Origin: Thiodiazotropha sp037382065
Lineage (GTDB): Bacteria; Pseudomonadota; Gammaproteobacteria; Chromatiales; Chromatiaceae
Direction of reading: 5' to 3'
Assembly (NCBI GenBank): GCA_037382065.1
Contig: JARRQF010000002.1
Coordinates: 1-34,965 of the forward strand
Length of the DNA stretch: 34,965 bases
Positions 16,484 to 26,835 of the stretch are shown in pieces (within the stretch, counting starts at the first letter, position 1; every line of letters starts with the position of its first letter). The notes under the pieces were generated by a model. It saw only the letters and a list, made by a program, of their open reading frames with translations. It was not told the origin of the DNA and did no database searches. A program made the position numbers and the translations under genes.

Positions 16484-17791
16484 ATGTCAACTTCTAATAA
16501 CACAAAACCTCAACTACTTATCGTCGATGATGTTGTGGAAAATCTTCACGCAATGATGGCAATCCTGCGTGATGAATTTGCCGTGCTGGCCGCTACCAAT
16601 GGGGAGAAAGCCTTGCAGCTGGCTGCTGATACGCCCGTACCAGAGTTAATAATTCTAGACATCCAGATGCCTGATATGGACGGCTACGAGGTTCTGCGCC
16701 GCCTCAAGGCAAACCCCCTTACAGCTGAGATTCCGGTCATTTTCGTGACGGCATTATCGGATGATGTCAACGAAGCCCTCGGGTTGGATCTTGGAGCGGT
16801 GGATTACATAACGAAACCAGCTAACTCTGTCACCACCTTACTGAGGGTGCGTCACCAAATCGCATTGAAGAGGGCGCAGATGGAACTGCGTGAAAACGAA
16901 GTGTTACTACGTACTATTACCGATGCCGTGCAAAGTGGCGTCGTATTGATAGACGACCAGGATGTGATTCAATTTGCCAACCCTGCTGCTGAAAAGCTCT
17001 TTGGCTATGATCGTGATGAACTGAAAGGAAAACAAGCCCATAAGACGCTAATTCCAACATCATTACACAGTAAAGCTATGCGAGGATTTAAAGATTATAT
17101 TGTTAGCAGCGAAGGTCCAATTTTAGATATGCCGCTGGAACTGCTTGCAAAGCGTAAGGATGGCAGCGATATCTCTATCGAACTCTATGTCTGTCGAATT
17201 CGCCATGGCGACAGTTGGTGGACCGTTGGCGCCGCAATTGATATTACCAAACATAAAAATCGCGAGGCTCAACTTGTTGATCAAGCAGGAACCGACTCGT
17301 TGACTGGTGTGAGAAACCGGCGAAGCTTCATGCGAATAGCAGAAAACATGCTGAATGGCCGTCGTCAAGGTGAGGAGGAAACAGAGTTGTTTATACTCAT
17401 GTTTGATCTGGATCATTTTAAGCGTATCAATGATAACCACGGCCATGCCGTCGGGGACCAGGTACTGCGCGCTTTTGCTAACCTCTGCGTACAAAATCTA
17501 CGTGACACAGATCTATTCGCCCGCATCGGAGGAGAAGAGTTTGCTGCTGTATTACTGAGTAGGGATTTGCTAACCGCTGAAAATATCGCCGAACGGATAC
17601 GTGTAGTCTTTAATAGTGGCACAAAGGTTGAAGTTGATGGGAATATTTTACACTTGGAAACCAGCGTTAGTATTGGTTTAGCAAAGCTCGACATGAGCCA
17701 GAATAGTGTAGATAGCGGGCTGAAACGAGCCGATACGGCTCTATATCAAGCCAAGAATGAGGGTAGAAATCGAATTGTTGTTTCAACGTGA
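16484..17791 (+). CDS. Response regulator diguanylate cyclase (REC-PAS-GGDEF)
   Basis: This 435-residue protein begins with a receiver (residues about 9-125) carrying DD near 15-16 and phospho-Asp59 in LIILDIQMPD. A PAS domain (about 140-260) follows, then a GGDEF domain. The active site reads GGEEF (349-353), a functional variant. An RxxD inhibitory site (R340-D343) sits exactly five residues before it, so product inhibition is expected. It should make c-di-GMP from two GTP in response to phosphorylation. Its location 130 bp downstream of the hybrid kinase on the same strand makes that kinase the natural phosphodonor. The Shine-Dalgarno sequence is weak (ATAAGAA). The stop codon directly abuts an IS200/IS605-like hairpin. 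Confidence 0.92.
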   Translation: MSTSNNTKPQLLIVDDVVENLHAMMAILRDEFAVLAATNGEKALQLAADTPVPELIILDIQMPDMDGYEVLRRLKANPLTAEIPVIFVTALSDDVNEALGLDLGAVDYITKPANSVTTLLRVRHQIALKRAQMELRENEVLLRTITDAVQSGVVLIDDQDVIQFANPAAEKLFGYDRDELKGKQAHKTLIPTSLHSKAMRGFKDYIVSSEGPILDMPLELLAKRKDGSDISIELYVCRIRHGDSWWTVGAAIDITKHKNREAQLVDQAGTDSLTGVRNRRSFMRIAENMLNGRRQGEEETELFILMFDLDHFKRINDNHGHAVGDQVLRAFANLCVQNLRDTDLFARIGGEEFAAVLLSRDLLTAENIAERIRVVFNSGTKVEVDGNILHLETSVSIGLAKLDMSQNSVDSGLKRADTALYQAKNEGRNRIVVST

Positions 17792-17828
17792 CTACTCCCC
17801 GCCCGCATTGGGCGAGGGTTTTCGGGCT
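17792..17828 (-). repeat. IS200/IS605-like right-end hairpin, copy C
   Basis: Read on the minus strand this is GAAAACCCTCGCCC, AATGC, GGGCGGGGAGTAG. It is an eight-pair stem with one G-T wobble, in the same GAAA-CCC...GGG-AG layout as copies A and B. It starts immediately after the cyclase stop codon and could double as its terminator, though no T-tract follows. The rest of 17829-18035 shows no gene. Confidence 0.5.
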
Positions 17829-18035
17829 ATTCTGCTAAAAAATCAGTTGGACAGCGTGAATAGCACGCTTCTGGCGGCACATGGATGTGCAGGAGCGTCT
17901 ATGCCCTGTACCACTACAAGCGCACCATCTATATTATACCATCCCCGCAATAAGAGAAAGAAAACACTCTCCAGAAAGGATATAGGTTACTGGAAGATAA
18001 CCCTTAAGAACTCACGCTTTTTACGCTTTCAAAAT

Positions 18036-18680
18036 CTATTTGCGAAAAATAATCGTTTTCTTAAAAAGAAAATAGAGACAACCACAGGCAATCAGGCACC
18101 AGGCCACAACCCAAAAGATTTCTGGTATATGGGTCATTTGTGACAATGCTGCACCATCTCCAATATCTCGGCCATCTAGAAGATAGAGTGGGCTTCGTAT
18201 CGCATTCAATACCACATAAAGCGCTATAAATTCGATAAACAGGCGGGTGAGATTACGGCTGCCATAGCGATAAGCCATCGCAAAAATGGCCGTCATGATA
18301 AATAGAATCGCTATGGTAATCAGATCTCTTGCCCAAAGAAGGGCAACCAGTAGAACGACTAGTGTCAAAATTGCTGATATCTGTTTTGAGTAGCGAGCCT
18401 TACCAAGAGAGACTGAGAGATAAATAAGGGACCCCCAGAGTGCACTGCCGGTGTAACCCGCCAGTAATATCAGAAATTCCATGCCCCCGGAAGTGGTGCA
18501 TAAGCCTGAACCATCTATGTTGAGTTCAATGCGATGTACGCTGCCACCGGTAACCAATGCAGCCATACCGTGGGACAATTCATGAAAGAATGTCTCAAAC
18601 CATCCAAATGGATAGTGAATAATCGGGATAGCACTAATCAAGAACGCTAGTGCTGTGAGAATAAAAAAACTATATTTCAT
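18036..18680 (-). CDS. M50-type intramembrane metalloprotease (peptidase M50B-like)
   Basis: This 214-residue integral membrane protein has about five to six hydrophobic helices. The zinc site FFHELSHGMAALVTGG places HELSH at residues 33-37 in the first helical hairpin, followed by the typical glycine-rich strand (VHRIELNIDGSGLCTTSGG). The M50B-like family is related to site-2 proteases but lacks the PDZ domain of RseP. The canonical second motif (NPDG-type) is not evident, so activity is likely but unproven. Its ATG overlaps the end of the AAA+ ATPase gene by 11 nt, and it is the last gene of the cluster. The overlap implies translational coupling and a shared job in membrane quality control. 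Confidence 0.8.
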   Translation of the reverse strand: MKYSFFILTALAFLISAIPIIHYPFGWFETFFHELSHGMAALVTGGSVHRIELNIDGSGLCTTSGGMEFLILLAGYTGSALWGSLIYLSVSLGKARYSKQISAILTLVVLLVALLWARDLITIAILFIMTAIFAMAYRYGSRNLTRLFIEFIALYVVLNAIRSPLYLLDGRDIGDGAALSQMTHIPEIFWVVAWCLIACGCLYFLFKKTIIFRK

Positions 18681-21600
18681 TTCTATGGTTTTTTGTTGTA
18701 GTCTTTTTTATTAAGTGATGTTTTGACCTGATCTCTTTTTGCATCGATTTTTCAAGTGATCCGATATCCTCACCAAGCTGTTTGACGCGTTCCCATATAT
18801 CATGGTCCATCTTGAGTTTATGCTCCATTGCTTGGACCACAGGTATCAGTGATGTATTAATCGCATCGCCCATCACGTTAAGTACCTTGTCCATTCCTGG
18901 TACAGGTTTATTGATTACCTGCACATTGAGTTCAAGGGTCTTAATCAAGGAAACCAGTTGTTGGAGTTCGCGCCCTACAGCTTCTGTTCGATCTTGGGCA
19001 AATGCTTGAGTTAGGACTTTTTCAATCGTGCCGAGCTCGCCAGAGACATTCGCAATCTGATTAGCGATTTTGGTAACCGAGTCGGCATCTTCACCGCCCA
19101 TGCTTTGAATACGTGCAAAATCGGCTTTGATTTTTTCCCAGCGCCTCTTTTCTTCTGGCGTTAATGAGCCAGTGATTTCTCCAAGTTTCAGTAAGTTCTC
19201 TTCCGCGCCACTGGTGAGTGTCTGCGCTTCACCTAGGTAGTGGTCTCGGATCGTCGCTTTGAGTTCTTCGTCATTCATGACTGCGCTGACCTTTTCACCC
19301 AGCTTGTTCATGTTTCGGTAGCTACCCTGTAGTTTGAAGGGAGGTTCGGTACGATATTTGTCAGCCTGGGCTGCCGATTCGATGTATTGTTGATTCACGC
19401 GCATGACAATCTTCTGCACAACAAAGAGTTTTTTCAAGACAGCGACAATCTCATTAATTTCCGCAGCGCCATAGGAGTGACTAAAGTCGGTAGTCGGAAG
19501 CTCTTCACCATTTGCCAGACGTACAAATCGATAGACATCTTGCATATCCCGAATAGCTAAAGGTGCTAGCGCAGGGTTCGAGGTGAGTGAGTTCTCTATG
19601 TAACTCAAGGCAAACGCCTCTTCACGACCACTCAATACATCACCCAGGTTGTAGATATCGGCACGGTTGGCCAACATATCTGGAATCTTGAAGACGTCAC
19701 CAGATTCGGTATATGGATTGCCTGCCATTACGATACAAAATTTCTTACCACGCAGGTCGTAGGTTTTTGGTTCCCCTCTCCATACTCCTTCAACGCGGCG
19801 GGTGCCATCACTAAGAGAGATAAATTTCTGCAAAAACTCAGGGTTGGTATGTTGAATGTCATCCAGATAGAGCATGACATTATTGGCCATCTCCAAACCC
19901 AGGTTAAGCTTTTCTAGTTCCTGGCGTGCAGTGGCATTGTTAGCTTGAGATGGGTCAAGTGAGCATACATCATGTCCTAGGGAAGGGCAGTTAATTTTCA
20001 TGAAGATCAGTCCCATGCGATTGGAGATATACTCCATTAGCGTGGTCTTGCCATAACCTGGGGGTGAAATTAATAGCAGTAATCCCATTAAATCACTTCG
20101 CTTCTCATCTCCGACAGCACCCAACTGCTTGGCAAGATTATCACCGATAATGGGTAGATAGACTTCGTTAATCAAACGGTTACGTACAAATGACGAGAGT
20201 GGCCGTCCCTTGAAATTCTCTATCTGCAACTGTTTTCTTGCTTGTTTAATCAGCTCCGCACGAAGGCTTTTGAATGCGCCATATTCGGGTAAGATTGATG
20301 AGGAGAAGTGGTGTAAACGATCCAGAAATTCGGGAAGTAGCAGCATCATCGATTGAGATGCTATGCGCGGGTGATCACCCAGCATGCCATCAAGTTGACG
20401 CTGGATGACAGCATCACGTTTCTCAAGAGGTAGATGGTTACCGAGTAGTACCAAAGCACAGGCTTCCGTCTTAAAGAAAGCTTGCTGCTGCAACTGCTGA
20501 AAACCGATTAAACCATCCAACCAGGTCGACACCAGATTCAAGCGTGTGCTGATATCGTCGCCCATATGATCCAGGGCTTGAGTAAAGGTACCTTGATGCT
20601 TTAGGGTATCAATATGCCGAATCAGAAGCTCAGCGAGTTCACTCGCTGATTCGCTAACCTCGAAACACAATGCTTCTTTGGCCAATTCCAGGCTAAGGTA
20701 TTTCGCACTGGTAACTGCTTCATAATCGGAGAATGGCAGGTTGGTAACTTTGATATAGTCACTGATCTGTTGTGTTAGCTCATCACGTAATAGCTGAAAA
20801 GCATTAGAAGCACCAAAGGTCTTTTCATATTGAGTGCCGCTTTGTGCACGCTCTATCCAAGCACGCTGCTTTAGCATCTGTGAATCGTGGCGTATCTGGT
20901 TCCAGAAAAGCATGGCAAGGGCTCGGCTTCTTGGGCTGAATCGTAGCAGTCCAGCACTTTGCCGCATATTCAGCACAGCTGCGAGCAGTTTCGCCCCATC
21001 CTGATCATGTATTCCCTTTTCATACCCCTCTTGGTAGCGAGGCGTCATGAATTTTCTTACGATTTTCAGCAGCGCCTCTTCACTATTCTGCTGTTCAAGT
21101 AGTGAGGCTATGTTAAGCCCTGACTCTCCCCGCTCAGCGGCATTGAGTAGGCTATAGATCAGATACTCGACACGGTAGACCTGGCTATTCTCAGATGGCA
21201 GATTCTGTTCCCAATAGCCCTGTAGTTCGACCAGACGCGGATCTGTCACTGGCTCAAAATAGTCACTGCCACTGAGATGCAGTGCAAGTCCATCGTTATG
21301 GGGAACAATCGTAAGGTCTGTCTCTTGGACATTGACGCTGAAACGGTGACGGCCCAATTTAATGACGCCACCACCATCTTCGAATAACTCCTGTTTATCC
21401 CGTTGCGAACGTACAGACTGCTCCTTCGCGTTTTTCAGGCGAGAGTCGATATCGTCGGAACGAACGGTATCGCCAAGCTCTCGAATGTTTGTAGAGAGCG
21501 TTCGCACTTTATTAACCATCGTGTCCGAGGCGAAGTAGGTATTGATCTCATCCTGAGAGGCCATCTTCATGGTGCGTTTTTCGATACCTTCCAACAGCCT

Positions 21601-23952
21601 TGTCGCGGCACTGCTGAGATTGTGAATACGTCGTTGGCGTTCGTCGAGAAGGGTCTGCTTGCGTGACTCGAAGGTTTCGTAAATCTCTTCACGTTTTGTG
21701 ATGATGTCATTCAGGAATTCATCATAGTCACTGAACTTACTCTCAAACTCCTCTAACTGAACGAGCAGTTTGGAGAGTTGTTCTTCGCTTTTTTCAGGGG
21801 TTGTGGCCAAACCGAGAGCACTGATCACAGATTGAGAGAATAGGGCGAATTGCGCGCTAAATTCGGCGACCGCTTCTCCAGCACCAACCTCTTTCAGGCG
21901 GTTGCGCACCTGCGCTCTAGCTTGATTGAGACGCGCATAGACCAATGACATGGTTTCGAGTATGGCGGTGCGAATCGTTGCATCGTCGACTTTCAAGGCG
22001 TTCAGCATATCGGTTAACAGATCAAGGGCAGCGCCGATTTCATCAAGCCGATCCTGAATCGGTTGGATATCGACAACCGTCTCAACCTCTTCAATCGATT
22101 TCAAGGTCTCCTCAATAGCTAGCTGATAGCTATCGAAGGCATCCTCTTTTTGTAAGTATTCAACGGTTTTTTTGGTGAGATCAGCTTCTGTGTCAAGCAG
22201 CTCCTGGTCAAGTTGATCGAGAGCGCTATGATCAATATAGCGCTGCTCCCTCAAGGTCAGGAGGTGTCCTCGGTTTTGTTGGATCTCCTTTAGGCCAATG
22301 ACATGATCATCAGGTTTCTGATAGTCACGTCTTCGGATCTCTTTTAGTATCTCTTGCTGCTTTTGTGTTGCTTTTTTAAGCGCTTGTTGCGCTTGCTGCT
22401 GGATGCTCTGGACCTTTTCAAACTCATCCAGCACCAATTCCGAGGTTTCGCGTATCTGGTGAATAACCGGCCCAAAAGAGCCTGTTTGCGGATTATTAAT
22501 CCAGTGATAACCATCAAGTATTTCACTACAGCTCTTGATCATGTCCTCATAGAGGATTGAGCTGGGTTGCTGCTCCCTGATACGCCGTATCAGAGAATAG
22601 AATTCAGAGATTGCGCGAACCAAATCAGCATTGCCGATTTTTCCTAGAGTGGTTTTACTTGTTGCCCCGGTATCAATATGAGAGTCACTAAAAAAGGGCG
22701 TGCGCCATACCTGCATGGGATGGTTACGGGTTGGTTCATCTGACTCTGTGGTAAAAAGAAAGGCTGTACCGTTTTCGAAGCGGGCGAAACCATGCCCAAA
22801 CAGGGGAGATTGCAAATCCTTGCGAATCAAGTTGTAGACATAGATGGAGACTCGTCCCGATTCGGGTTCATAGAAGCGATAGAGCACATCCTCACCATTC
22901 GGGGATTTGACCTCACGTTCGAACAGCATACCTTGATTATCTTCATCGAAAGTCTTTGTTTCACCGCTTTCTAGGTAGTAGCCACCGGGATAAATAAGGC
23001 CGTGATCTTCTGGTAACTGGTGGCAGGCATCGCCAATAGCATCTGAACGAATTACCTCTTTTGTCTTGCAGTTATAGATAAAGTAACGCCACTGTTTCTC
23101 TCGATAGGGAAGAACTTTCAGGACAATCAATCTACCTACCTTTGCGTAGTAGACACTCGCATCAGCAAGGGATTGATTTTTATCCTCCACCGGTTCGCTG
23201 TGGATACCTAAACCAGCTTCGGTATTATTCTCAACCTTAATGGTGAGCGTGCCATTGATAGTATCGATAAAGACTTCATCGAGAACACTGATGTGAGGAA
23301 ATCTTCCGCTGATAAAGTTTTCACGATCACAAACTATCCATTCAAAATCGTGGCGGGGTGGGGTAGGAGCATCTCGTTCGCCTCGGTTATCGATATAGCG
23401 GACGTTTCCATCATTATTAAGCATCCAACGGAAGACTTTGACATCGGATATCTTTTCACCGATCTGAAAGGTTGCCAAAAGAACCTGATTCACTACTAAC
23501 AGTTTTACCAGGTGCGCATTTCTATAGTAGTTGTAGAGTTCGTGAAAATCGTCAATAAACTGGGGGTCATCAAGAAAAGATCCGGATGTTGGTAGTGACT
23601 CAATCTCTAGCCCTTCCTCACTATCAATTAACTGATAAAGACCAAAAACATCGCTGACCTTGGTCTCTTTCTTGAGTCCGATAAAAACGTTGTAGCCAAA
23701 TAACAGTTGTTCATTGATTAATGAAATATCACGGGCAATACAGTTATTTTCGGTATGAACGCGAACTCGTCCGATAACCTCCATGCTCGTTTCACCGAAC
23801 TCTTGAAGCCTGGCTTCATTGAGTGAAGCAGCCTGCTTGGCCAGCGTTTCCGCCTGGTCAAGCAGACGCTTGCGTATCACTTCATAGGCGCCGCCTTCGG
23901 CAACGGCTTGATCAAGACTTTGCTGTTCAAGCGTAGTGACCACGTCAGACAT
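18670..23952 (-). CDS. Giant DUF3686-type AAA+ ATPase (annotated elsewhere as 'DNA repair ATPase')
   Basis: This 1760-residue protein has a strand-rich N-terminal third that looks propeller-like, as in DUF3686 proteins. Long coiled coils lie around 500-620, 700-860 and near the C-terminus (about 1560-1740). A single AAA+ module has Walker A SPPGYGKTT (1296-1304), Walker B VMLYLDD ending at Asp1364-Asp1365, a sensor-1 Asn in CIVMAGNPYT, and an arginine in MLANRADIY. No membrane helix is seen. The 'DNA repair' name rests on old SMC-like coiled-coil similarity and has little support. The neighbours (flotillin, YqiJ-like, PspA, YjfI-like, M50) point instead to membrane remodelling. The start at 23952 has AGGAG just upstream. 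A Vps4-like role on PspA is an inference from context, not from sequence similarity. Confidence 0.82.
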   Translation of the reverse strand: MSDVVTTLEQQSLDQAVAEGGAYEVIRKRLLDQAETLAKQAASLNEARLQEFGETSMEVIGRVRVHTENNCIARDISLINEQLLFGYNVFIGLKKETKVSDVFGLYQLIDSEEGLEIESLPTSGSFLDDPQFIDDFHELYNYYRNAHLVKLLVVNQVLLATFQIGEKISDVKVFRWMLNNDGNVRYIDNRGERDAPTPPRHDFEWIVCDRENFISGRFPHISVLDEVFIDTINGTLTIKVENNTEAGLGIHSEPVEDKNQSLADASVYYAKVGRLIVLKVLPYREKQWRYFIYNCKTKEVIRSDAIGDACHQLPEDHGLIYPGGYYLESGETKTFDEDNQGMLFEREVKSPNGEDVLYRFYEPESGRVSIYVYNLIRKDLQSPLFGHGFARFENGTAFLFTTESDEPTRNHPMQVWRTPFFSDSHIDTGATSKTTLGKIGNADLVRAISEFYSLIRRIREQQPSSILYEDMIKSCSEILDGYHWINNPQTGSFGPVIHQIRETSELVLDEFEKVQSIQQQAQQALKKATQKQQEILKEIRRRDYQKPDDHVIGLKEIQQNRGHLLTLREQRYIDHSALDQLDQELLDTEADLTKKTVEYLQKEDAFDSYQLAIEETLKSIEEVETVVDIQPIQDRLDEIGAALDLLTDMLNALKVDDATIRTAILETMSLVYARLNQARAQVRNRLKEVGAGEAVAEFSAQFALFSQSVISALGLATTPEKSEEQLSKLLVQLEEFESKFSDYDEFLNDIITKREEIYETFESRKQTLLDERQRRIHNLSSAATRLLEGIEKRTMKMASQDEINTYFASDTMVNKVRTLSTNIRELGDTVRSDDIDSRLKNAKEQSVRSQRDKQELFEDGGGVIKLGRHRFSVNVQETDLTIVPHNDGLALHLSGSDYFEPVTDPRLVELQGYWEQNLPSENSQVYRVEYLIYSLLNAAERGESGLNIASLLEQQNSEEALLKIVRKFMTPRYQEGYEKGIHDQDGAKLLAAVLNMRQSAGLLRFSPRSRALAMLFWNQIRHDSQMLKQRAWIERAQSGTQYEKTFGASNAFQLLRDELTQQISDYIKVTNLPFSDYEAVTSAKYLSLELAKEALCFEVSESASELAELLIRHIDTLKHQGTFTQALDHMGDDISTRLNLVSTWLDGLIGFQQLQQQAFFKTEACALVLLGNHLPLEKRDAVIQRQLDGMLGDHPRIASQSMMLLLPEFLDRLHHFSSSILPEYGAFKSLRAELIKQARKQLQIENFKGRPLSSFVRNRLINEVYLPIIGDNLAKQLGAVGDEKRSDLMGLLLLISPPGYGKTTLMEYISNRMGLIFMKINCPSLGHDVCSLDPSQANNATARQELEKLNLGLEMANNVMLYLDDIQHTNPEFLQKFISLSDGTRRVEGVWRGEPKTYDLRGKKFCIVMAGNPYTESGDVFKIPDMLANRADIYNLGDVLSGREEAFALSYIENSLTSNPALAPLAIRDMQDVYRFVRLANGEELPTTDFSHSYGAAEINEIVAVLKKLFVVQKIVMRVNQQYIESAAQADKYRTEPPFKLQGSYRNMNKLGEKVSAVMNDEELKATIRDHYLGEAQTLTSGAEENLLKLGEITGSLTPEEKRRWEKIKADFARIQSMGGEDADSVTKIANQIANVSGELGTIEKVLTQAFAQDRTEAVGRELQQLVSLIKTLELNVQVINKPVPGMDKVLNVMGDAINTSLIPVVQAMEHKLKMDHDIWERVKQLGEDIGSLEKSMQKEIRSKHHLIKKTTTKNHRNEI

Positions 23953-24015
23953 ACCAACTCCTGTGTTGATGCAAACTCATGCGAACACAAAGGTGTTCGC
24001 GGTAAGGCCGTAGTG

Positions 24016-26082
24016 TCAGGCTGAATCTGATGATTTATTACCTGTAATTGAGCCAATCAGTTTTTGCATCATATCTTTCTGCTCTGAACTACCATCGCGC
24101 ATCAGTTTTGCAATAAATGCGCTCACGGTAAGGTTTTGCAAGCTATCGCTATTGCCTCCCAGTCCGCTGGCAATATCCTTGATATCTTCGATAATGTCAG
24201 CTTCGCCATTGAGATGTTTTCCAAGCAGTTTTTGTGCGGTTTCGCCGCGTACAGCACCATCAAGTGATTTACCAACAGCGAGGGCATTCACGAATTTTTC
24301 AAAGTAATCTCCGTTACCTCCAACGATATCGATATTGGCATCCCTCAGGGCAGAAGCAAGAATATTAGCCTGTTCTTTAGCAATTTCGGTATTGGCTTCG
24401 ATCCAACGCATTGTTTCGGCATGGCTCAAGTCAAGTTTGAGACGGAACTCCTCATGTGCACGAGCATCGGCTCCCATCGCATCCATCGCGGCAAACTTCT
24501 CTTTTAAACCATTTGCCTCAGCGAGATAACGCAGTTCGATATTCTTAGCATCTGCTTCACCCATCTTCTCAATGGCATCCGCATCGGCTTCCTTAACTCG
24601 AACAGCAGCGAGCCCGACTTTTTCATCACCGATTGCCTGAGCCTCGAGCTTATCGCGCATAACCACAGCCTCGGCTCTGCCATCTTTCTCTTTCGCCACA
24701 GCAGTGGCTTCCATGACTTCCGCCTTGGCCAGTCCAGGCGCCGCCTCATGAAAGCGGGTTGCTTCTGCCTGCTTAATCGCCGCTTCTGCATCGAGCGTTG
24801 CTGATCTTTTACGGCCTTCCGCTAGCGTGACCTCCTGTTGAGCCTTATGGATGGCCTTCTGTTCCTCTGCCTCGGCTGCTTTAACCTCTTTCACCAGCCC
24901 CTCTTGAGCTTCTGCCTCAGCGGCAATAATACTTGCTTCTTTCTCACGTTCAGCCTTGGAGACAAGACGTACTCGCTCAATATTTTCTTCCTCTTCGGCG
25001 ACTCGCTTCTCAACTGAGATCCGGTCACTGGTTAGGTCGGCAATCTCTTTTTTCTCCTGTTCGATCTCTTTCTCTTTCGAATAGTCTGCTAGCGCAACTA
25101 TCCGTTGACGTTCGACAATTTCAAGATCTTTTGCTTTGGTCACACCCTCCGCTTCTTTGACAGTAACGCTTTGACGTTGATAGGCTGCTACTTCCACTTC
25201 ACGCTGTTTGTTCTCTTCCTGGATGGCAATCGCTTCTTCCATTTTAATGCGAGCTTCTTCAGACCTAAACCGCTCTTCCGCTTGTACTTTTAGTGTTTCT
25301 GCCTCTTCTCTTGCCTGGATAGTGGCCACTTCACGTTGTTGCCGAGCAATCGCATCTTTTTCCTGTTTTTCAAGCTGCAGGACCGCCTCTCGTGTCTCAA
25401 CATCCTTTTTCTTAATCGCCTTCTCTTCATCTCTTTCAAACTCATTGGTTCTGATATGCTGGGCTGCAGTGAGTTCGGTTATTTTTCGAATACCTTCTGC
25501 ATCCAGGATATTATCACGATCAAGAGATTCAACAGGGGTCTGCTCAAGATAGTCTATCGCAGCATCTTCAAGCACATAGCCGTTTAAGTCTTTACCGATA
25601 ACCTTAATGATGTCATCCCTGAAGGCATCTCTCTCCTCATAGAGGGAGATAAAGTCCATCCGCTTACCCACGGTTTTAAGGGCTTCAGAAAATTTTGCAG
25701 AGAAGAGTTCCTCAACGGACGATTGATCAGATGCCCGTTCGACGCCAACGGCCTGTGCAACCTTGAGTACATCGTCCTTGGTCATATTGACGCGAACAAA
25801 AAAAGTTACTTTTATATCGGCTCGGATATTATCTTTGCAGATCAACCCATCATGTCCACGACGATCTATTTCAATCGTTTTCAGGGATATGGTCATCAAC
25901 TCTTTGAGATGAATAACCGGCAATACCAAGGCACCTGTAAAAGTAACCTTTGGATCTCTGCTCAGTGTACTGACGATCATGGCTTTGCCCTGAGGGACTT
26001 TTTTGTATAGCGTCGCGAACAAGGCAATTACGCCAAGCAGAATAATCGTGGCCGCTCCAATAATAATCAGGATGGTTCCCAT
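24016..26082 (-). CDS. Flotillin-like SPFH membrane scaffold (YqiK type)
   Basis: This 688-residue protein begins with one membrane helix (about residues 2-28), followed by the SPFH/Band-7 domain (about 30-200, including KVPQGKAMIV and IRADIKVTFFVRV). A very long Ala/Glu/Lys-rich coiled coil spans about 205-560. The C-terminal 120 residues are helical and likely oligomerisation-prone. Flotillins form large cage or ring assemblies in the inner membrane and organise lipid domains. The protein is longer than E. coli YqiK (about 550 residues). The gene follows a YqiJ-like gene with a 62-bp gap, the same pairing as yqiJ-yqiK, and precedes the AAA+ gene by 63 bp. It most likely scaffolds the PspA/AAA+ machinery. 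Confidence 0.9.
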   Translation of the reverse strand: MGTILIIIGAATIILLGVIALFATLYKKVPQGKAMIVSTLSRDPKVTFTGALVLPVIHLKELMTISLKTIEIDRRGHDGLICKDNIRADIKVTFFVRVNMTKDDVLKVAQAVGVERASDQSSVEELFSAKFSEALKTVGKRMDFISLYEERDAFRDDIIKVIGKDLNGYVLEDAAIDYLEQTPVESLDRDNILDAEGIRKITELTAAQHIRTNEFERDEEKAIKKKDVETREAVLQLEKQEKDAIARQQREVATIQAREEAETLKVQAEERFRSEEARIKMEEAIAIQEENKQREVEVAAYQRQSVTVKEAEGVTKAKDLEIVERQRIVALADYSKEKEIEQEKKEIADLTSDRISVEKRVAEEEENIERVRLVSKAEREKEASIIAAEAEAQEGLVKEVKAAEAEEQKAIHKAQQEVTLAEGRKRSATLDAEAAIKQAEATRFHEAAPGLAKAEVMEATAVAKEKDGRAEAVVMRDKLEAQAIGDEKVGLAAVRVKEADADAIEKMGEADAKNIELRYLAEANGLKEKFAAMDAMGADARAHEEFRLKLDLSHAETMRWIEANTEIAKEQANILASALRDANIDIVGGNGDYFEKFVNALAVGKSLDGAVRGETAQKLLGKHLNGEADIIEDIKDIASGLGGNSDSLQNLTVSAFIAKLMRDGSSEQKDMMQKLIGSITGNKSSDSA

Positions 26083-26144
26083 GTTTGTTATTCCTCTGTA
26101 AAAAAATATAACGGTAATAGGTGGAGTAGGGCATTTAACTATTT

Positions 26145-26801
26145 TTAGCCAACAAGCTTTTGAAAATCCTCTTCGCTGATCACGCTATAAACCTCATCCA
26201 CCTCATTGTAATCGGAAATTCTTAGTGTCATACCTTTCATAAATTGTTGATCCTCATCGGCTCGAATATTAATTTGTAACGGAGAACCTCCCGTCTCTAC
26301 GATGCCGATACCAAAGCTATCATCCACTTTGGATGACGAGACGGTACAGGGATAGCCGATAAAGTCTTTATTGGAAGGTGCAAAATGCTTTACAAAAAGC
26401 GGCTTCATGGGCTTTATAATTTTTGCGGTAATCGGGATTGATATGGCAAATCCTACAAGCAGTACCAGTGTACCGACAGCATACTGAATCAGGGTAGAGC
26501 CTAATGGGGTCAAAATATAGGCTGAAACTGCATAGCAAAATGTAAAGCCAATCAATGCAATAATGCTGATAACCAGGGTGAATGGAACACCTGTCAACCC
26601 CAGGGTATGCAAAAGACCAACAAAGGGGGGAATATCACCATCGAAATCCACATCAAAGAGACTGTCATCTACATCGGAGGGGATTAAATCAATATCAAGC
26701 ATGCCGAGAATAGCAAAAATCCAAAAAACCAACATTATTCCGAGAATTACGGTATAGACACTGGTCGGATAGTTGCTGATTATGTCGAAGAATGCGTCCA
26801 A
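26145..26801 (-). CDS. YqiJ-like (NfeD-related) membrane protein with OB fold
   Basis: This 218-residue protein starts at a TTG (26801), chosen because AAGGAG sits 6 nt upstream. It has a first membrane helix (about 14-35), a loop rich in Asp that is probably periplasmic, two or three further helices (about 72-135), and a soluble C-terminal domain of about 70 residues. That domain has the strand pattern of an OB fold (FIGYPCTVSSSKV, FGIGIVETGG, LQINIRA). NfeD/YqiJ proteins are obligate partners of flotillins, and the order yqiJ then yqiK is kept here. It probably anchors or regulates the flotillin scaffold. Confidence 0.82.
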   Translation of the reverse strand: MDAFFDIISNYPTSVYTVILGIMLVFWIFAILGMLDIDLIPSDVDDSLFDVDFDGDIPPFVGLLHTLGLTGVPFTLVISIIALIGFTFCYAVSAYILTPLGSTLIQYAVGTLVLLVGFAISIPITAKIIKPMKPLFVKHFAPSNKDFIGYPCTVSSSKVDDSFGIGIVETGGSPLQINIRADEDQQFMKGMTLRISDYNEVDEVYSVISEEDFQKLVG

Positions 26802-26835
26802 TTTAAACTCCTTGGCAAGGATTAATAGGGTGGTG